DNA from: Paludibacteraceae bacterium
Lineage (GTDB): Bacteria; Bacteroidota; Bacteroidia; Bacteroidales; Paludibacteraceae
Reading direction: 5' to 3'
Assembly (NCBI GenBank): GCA_017456885.1
Contig: JAFTIM010000012.1
Coordinates: 1-60,872, forward strand
Length of the DNA: 60,872 bases
The translations under genes were made by a program, and so were the position numbers. Below are positions 57,854-60,872 of the stretch, piece after piece (the stretch's first letter is position 1; each line of letters starts with the position of its first letter). Under the pieces are notes generated by a model. It was not told where the DNA came from and made no database searches. It was given only the letters and a program-made list of their open reading frames with translations.

Positions 57854-57893
57854 AGAGAGGTGCCACCCCCCCTTAAGGGAACAACACCTCTCT
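57854..57893 (-). terminator. Terminator of the GH85 gene
   Basis: AGAGAGGTG (57854-57862) pairs with CACCTCTCT (57885-57893); on the minus strand a T-run follows. The loop includes a run of seven C in the plus strand. Confidence 0.8.
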
Positions 57894-57913
57894 CCCAATG
57901 AACAAACTAAATT

Positions 57914-60872
57914 TTATTTCTTCTCTACTTTGAAAGTGCGAACACCCGTACCTTCCGTCGTACTCAAACGTACAATATACATTCCGGGGTTACCCTTGAT
58001 GTCTATTTGTTTAATCTCGTTTTGAGCCACTTTCAGGTTGTGTGTATAGAGCAACTCTCCGGTAATACTCATTACCTCGACATTGAAGTCTCCGCCTTCG
58101 GCAAATTGAATGTACAACTCGTTGACAAACGGATTCGGATAGGTGGTAATCTCCACGCTGTTGCCGTTTACAGAAGGCAAAGCTACCGTGTGGTCGTAAA
58201 CAACGATTGTTTTCTCCATTGTTTCCGAAGAACCCCAACCATTTACCAACGTCAGTTTTGCTTTGTATGTACCTTCCGTAGCATAAGCTACCTTGGTCGA
58301 ACCGCTTGTTGCGGTGTACACGCTGTTGGTAGGAGTTGTACCCTCTATTTCCCACTGCGGCACCGTAGTAATGACATACGAACCCGACAACATCGGACAA
58401 CCGGGCAACAATTCCGGATCTTTCGGCACATCGATAGGCTCACCAAGGCCGTAATAATTGCCATTCTCATCACGATTACTCGTATTACCTGACCCACACC
58501 AACGAGGTTCGTACGCCTCGGGAGCCAAACCGGCGATGCAGGAGCGCCATGTTTTCGTACTTACATAAGTCGTATTTGCTCCCGAAACCTCGTTTTTCTT
58601 AAACAGATTTTTTGCCGTCATATAGTCGTAACTCCAGTTACCGCGATTGACAAAGCGTGTCGGGTCGTCGGCTTCCACCTCTTCCATATCCCAATAACCC
58701 TTCAATTCGGTAGGTATGGTTGTGCCTTGCGGATAACCGTTCATGGCCGTTTTCACTTCCGACTCCGAAAGTTGCTTGTGCCATATCTGTACGTCGTCGA
58801 TTGCACCGTTAAATCCGTTAAGTCCCATCACGGTACCACCGCCTATGTATGCACGGAAATTGAAGCACGAACCTTTGTTGCTGCCAACACCCGCAGTGGT
58901 GTTGCTACGTTGTACGCCGTTGATGTAAACTTTCGTGTTACGGCTTGCGCCGGTGGCTATTGCCACATGGAACCATTCGCCCACAGGGAGTTGGAAGTCC
59001 ACTGCACCATGATTTGTACCTCCATGACATACGTTTACTTTATAAATATCGTTGTCGCGTGCATTGTTAATCATGATTTTCCACTCGCCGTTGTAAGCAT
59101 CGTACCAACTGCCGCAACAACCATTATAACTGTTACGCGAACGCAAGGTAAAGAAGTTGTTTTGTTGGTCGTCGTTCAAACCGCACTCGGGCAACAAACT
59201 GGAGAATTTACACCAGAAAGCCACCGTAATAGGTGTACCCGTAGGCAAGAAACCTCCGTCTATCGTAAACGAGGTAACATCGTCTATCTTGACAGCCTTT
59301 GAGGTTGTTCCATCGGCATCGCGGCCGGTAAACGACAAGGTGTGAGCCTGATTGTCGGCAGGCACCTCTTTCAAGTCAACATTTTCACTGTCAATCAGAT
59401 ACGAATCTATACGCGGCATTGCACCCACTTCGTCGGAAGTGATTTTGATAAATCCGCGATATGTTTCGGTAACCGAAGCGTGGTTTTGGTTTACATAAGT
59501 AACCTCCACATCGTAAAGTCCCAACTCGGACAATATATTGGTAGTAAACGAAGTTCCTCCCGTAAACGTACCTCCCGAAACAGCATTTCCGGCAGCATTG
59601 ATCAAACGCCATTGTGTTGCATTTCCGTGGTTCGGGTCGGTAAAGTAAACGGTAAACTCTTCGTTTGCTTTGATTACGGGTTTATCTACCGAAAGACCTT
59701 CGATAATCGACACATTGGAGCAATCCATATAGTCGGACCAAGTAATTTCCGACTTGGTAACGCCATCGGGAGCAACGGCACGCGTACCTACACGCATGGC
59801 TTGTGTACCCGACAGGTTCAAAGGCACATCGACTGCGTAGGCAGCCCACGACGTGGTAGCAGTTACCAACTGCGGTTCGCCACCCTGTTGTTGAGCCCAA
59901 ATCTCGAAATACCATGCATCCACTTCGTCGTTGTAAGTAACCTGCCAAGCGCCATCGGAAACGGCCTCGCCTGCCACCACATGCAATTCGAAGTCGGCAA
60001 TCAAACCAGCATTACCTGCAATACCGGAATCACCGCAAGGATCTGTGCTTTCCCAATCTACTTTGTAACGCAATGTGTAAGTTCCCAATGCTGCATCGGC
60101 TGGAATTGTAACCGAAGGTAATTCTGCCAATTGAAAAGTTGGCGATTGAGCAACCAACTCATTGGAGGTATTGAATGTTCCGTCGTTATTCCAATCGATG
60201 TAAACATATCCATACATCCAAGATCCGTCCCAACCACTTGCATCGGTATAACCGAAATTTAGTGTTTCGTTTCTTTTTACCGTAATTGTTTCAGTACGTC
60301 TGTCTTTATATACGGCATCGGTTTTAGAAGTTTGCAACGTAGAACTTGTAAAATTAGTACTTCCGGTAGTTACGGAAATATTCGTGATATAACGATCTTG
60401 GTTGATATGGCTGGCACGAGCCATATTTGCCGAATTGATACAACTCAACGTTTCAGCACGTACAGCTGTTTCGGGTTCGCTACCGCTACCACCTTCGCCG
60501 CCACCGGCAGGTTTCGGGCAGTTCCATGCCAATTTGAAATCGACACCTTTGTAGGTGGTTTTCAACACCTCTGCAGCAGCCAATTCGGGTTGCACGGGCG
60601 CGTAGGTAACACCATTTTTCACCAAAGCAATCTCACCAATCAGAATCTCGGTGCCTGCCGCTATCTTGTTGAAACGCATACCCAACTGTGCCATTGTGGA
60701 GCCCACGATGTTGGTAGGAACAGCCTTTTCTATCACCTGCCATTCGCCTGTGCCGGCTTCCATTGTTCCCATCGCTTGAGTTATGATAGTCGATTCGGCA
60801 CCCTCCTTACTCATGGTATATTGCATGTTGGCAGAGCCGCTCAATGCTTTGTAGCGTACACGCAAGGTGTAG
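57914..60872 (-). CDS. C-terminal part of secreted GH85-type protein with GEVED, LamG-like and T9SS sorting domains, cut by window edge
   Basis: The frame is open from 60872 down to TAA at 57914 (986 codons with stop), with no true start, so the gene is partial. In order it shows the rest of a beta-sandwich binding domain, a GEVED-type domain (GYVYIDWNNDGTFNTSNEL; GTYTLRYKVDWES), fibronectin/Ig-like repeats, a concanavalin/LamG-like domain (GEWFHVAIATGASRNTKVYI; FNGAIDDVQIWHKQLSESE), a PKD-like domain (VYTATSGSTKVAYATEGTYK) and a type A T9SS signal (TYPNPFVNELYIQF; GMYIVRLSTTEGTGVRTFKV). T9SS cargo is exported to the cell surface. The first 37 codons repeat the end of the 1-1611 gene. Confidence 0.88.
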   Translation of the reverse strand, partial: YTLRVRYKALSGSANMQYTMSKEGAESTIITQAMGTMEAGTGEWQVIEKAVPTNIVGSTMAQLGMRFNKIAAGTEILIGEIALVKNGVTYAPVQPELAAAEVLKTTYKGVDFKLAWNCPKPAGGGEGGSGSEPETAVRAETLSCINSANMARASHINQDRYITNISVTTGSTNFTSSTLQTSKTDAVYKDRRTETITVKRNETLNFGYTDASGWDGSWMYGYVYIDWNNDGTFNTSNELVAQSPTFQLAELPSVTIPADAALGTYTLRYKVDWESTDPCGDSGIAGNAGLIADFELHVVAGEAVSDGAWQVTYNDEVDAWYFEIWAQQQGGEPQLVTATTSWAAYAVDVPLNLSGTQAMRVGTRAVAPDGVTKSEITWSDYMDCSNVSIIEGLSVDKPVIKANEEFTVYFTDPNHGNATQWRLINAAGNAVSGGTFTGGTSFTTNILSELGLYDVEVTYVNQNHASVTETYRGFIKITSDEVGAMPRIDSYLIDSENVDLKEVPADNQAHTLSFTGRDADGTTSKAVKIDDVTSFTIDGGFLPTGTPITVAFWCKFSSLLPECGLNDDQQNNFFTLRSRNSYNGCCGSWYDAYNGEWKIMINNARDNDIYKVNVCHGGTNHGAVDFQLPVGEWFHVAIATGASRNTKVYINGVQRSNTTAGVGSNKGSCFNFRAYIGGGTVMGLNGFNGAIDDVQIWHKQLSESEVKTAMNGYPQGTTIPTELKGYWDMEEVEADDPTRFVNRGNWSYDYMTAKNLFKKNEVSGANTTYVSTKTWRSCIAGLAPEAYEPRWCGSGNTSNRDENGNYYGLGEPIDVPKDPELLPGCPMLSGSYVITTVPQWEIEGTTPTNSVYTATSGSTKVAYATEGTYKAKLTLVNGWGSSETMEKTIVVYDHTVALPSVNGNSVEITTYPNPFVNELYIQFAEGGDFNVEVMSITGELLYTHNLKVAQNEIKQIDIKGNPGMYIVRLSTTEGTGVRTFKVEKK
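60761..60872. repeat. Right copy of 112-bp direct terminal repeat
   Basis: Identical to bases 1-112. It encodes the stretch around RVRYKALSGSANMQYTMSKE of the GH85 protein in the same frame as the left copy. Confidence 0.97.

Overview
The window is chromosomal DNA from a member of the Bacteroidota, most likely a Bacteroidales outside Bacteroides proper. This rests on a C-terminal type IX secretion sorting domain, a complete Na+-translocating NQR operon, many N-terminal lipoboxes, few Shine-Dalgarno sites, and repeated promoters of the Bacteroidota form TTTG-N18/19-TAnnTTTG. The taxon is inferred from these features; no ribosomal RNA or other phylogenetic anchor is present.

Layout. 1-1611 and 57914-60872 hold the two ends of one large secreted GH85 endo-beta-N-acetylglucosaminidase, or of two near-identical paralogues, because the first and last 112 bases of the window are identical. 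1737-4876: tRNA-Arg(CCU) and a secreted GH2 beta-galactosidase. 4895-13248: a defence island, a type I restriction-modification system (hsdR, hsdS, hsdM) with a three-gene ABC-3C conflict module (HNH effector, small middle component, DUF2326 ATPase) nested between hsdR and hsdS. 13262-25545: housekeeping and peptidase genes (metG, DPP III, yebC, tcdA, mdh, lysC, a gluzincin lipoprotein). 25660-32306: nqrABCDEF, with a rubredoxin-like domain fused to NqrC and an extra lipoprotein plus gene debris between nqrD and nqrE. 32417-37977: pyrimidine operon pyrC-K-D-F-E-B behind a leader with a small ORF and a terminator; PyrB carries a PyrI-type zinc domain. 38046-47599 (minus): purine operon purE-L-C-M-N-H-D, divergent from guaB (48058-49530). 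Each of these two also has a leader with a small ORF ending just before an intrinsic terminator. 49589-53274: an AT-rich islet with a broken O-antigen-ligase/TPR gene, a small membrane protein, a fulvocin C-like cysteine-rich lipoprotein and a truncated lipoprotein, abutting a metH that lacks its activation domain. 55075-57774: Sel1-repeat protein, M23/LysM endopeptidase and ndk.

How the parts fit. The pyr, pur, guaB and ndk genes cover most steps of nucleotide synthesis, and the three leaders suggest a common attenuation logic tied to nucleotide supply (inference). GH85, LacZ and several exported peptidases fit an organism living on host or plant glycoproteins, with NQR as its Na+-pumping respiratory entry point. 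The most unusual items are the R-M-nested ABC-3C module, the rubredoxin-NqrC fusion, the three parallel nucleotide-operon leaders, and the fulvocin-like islet next to the truncated metH.
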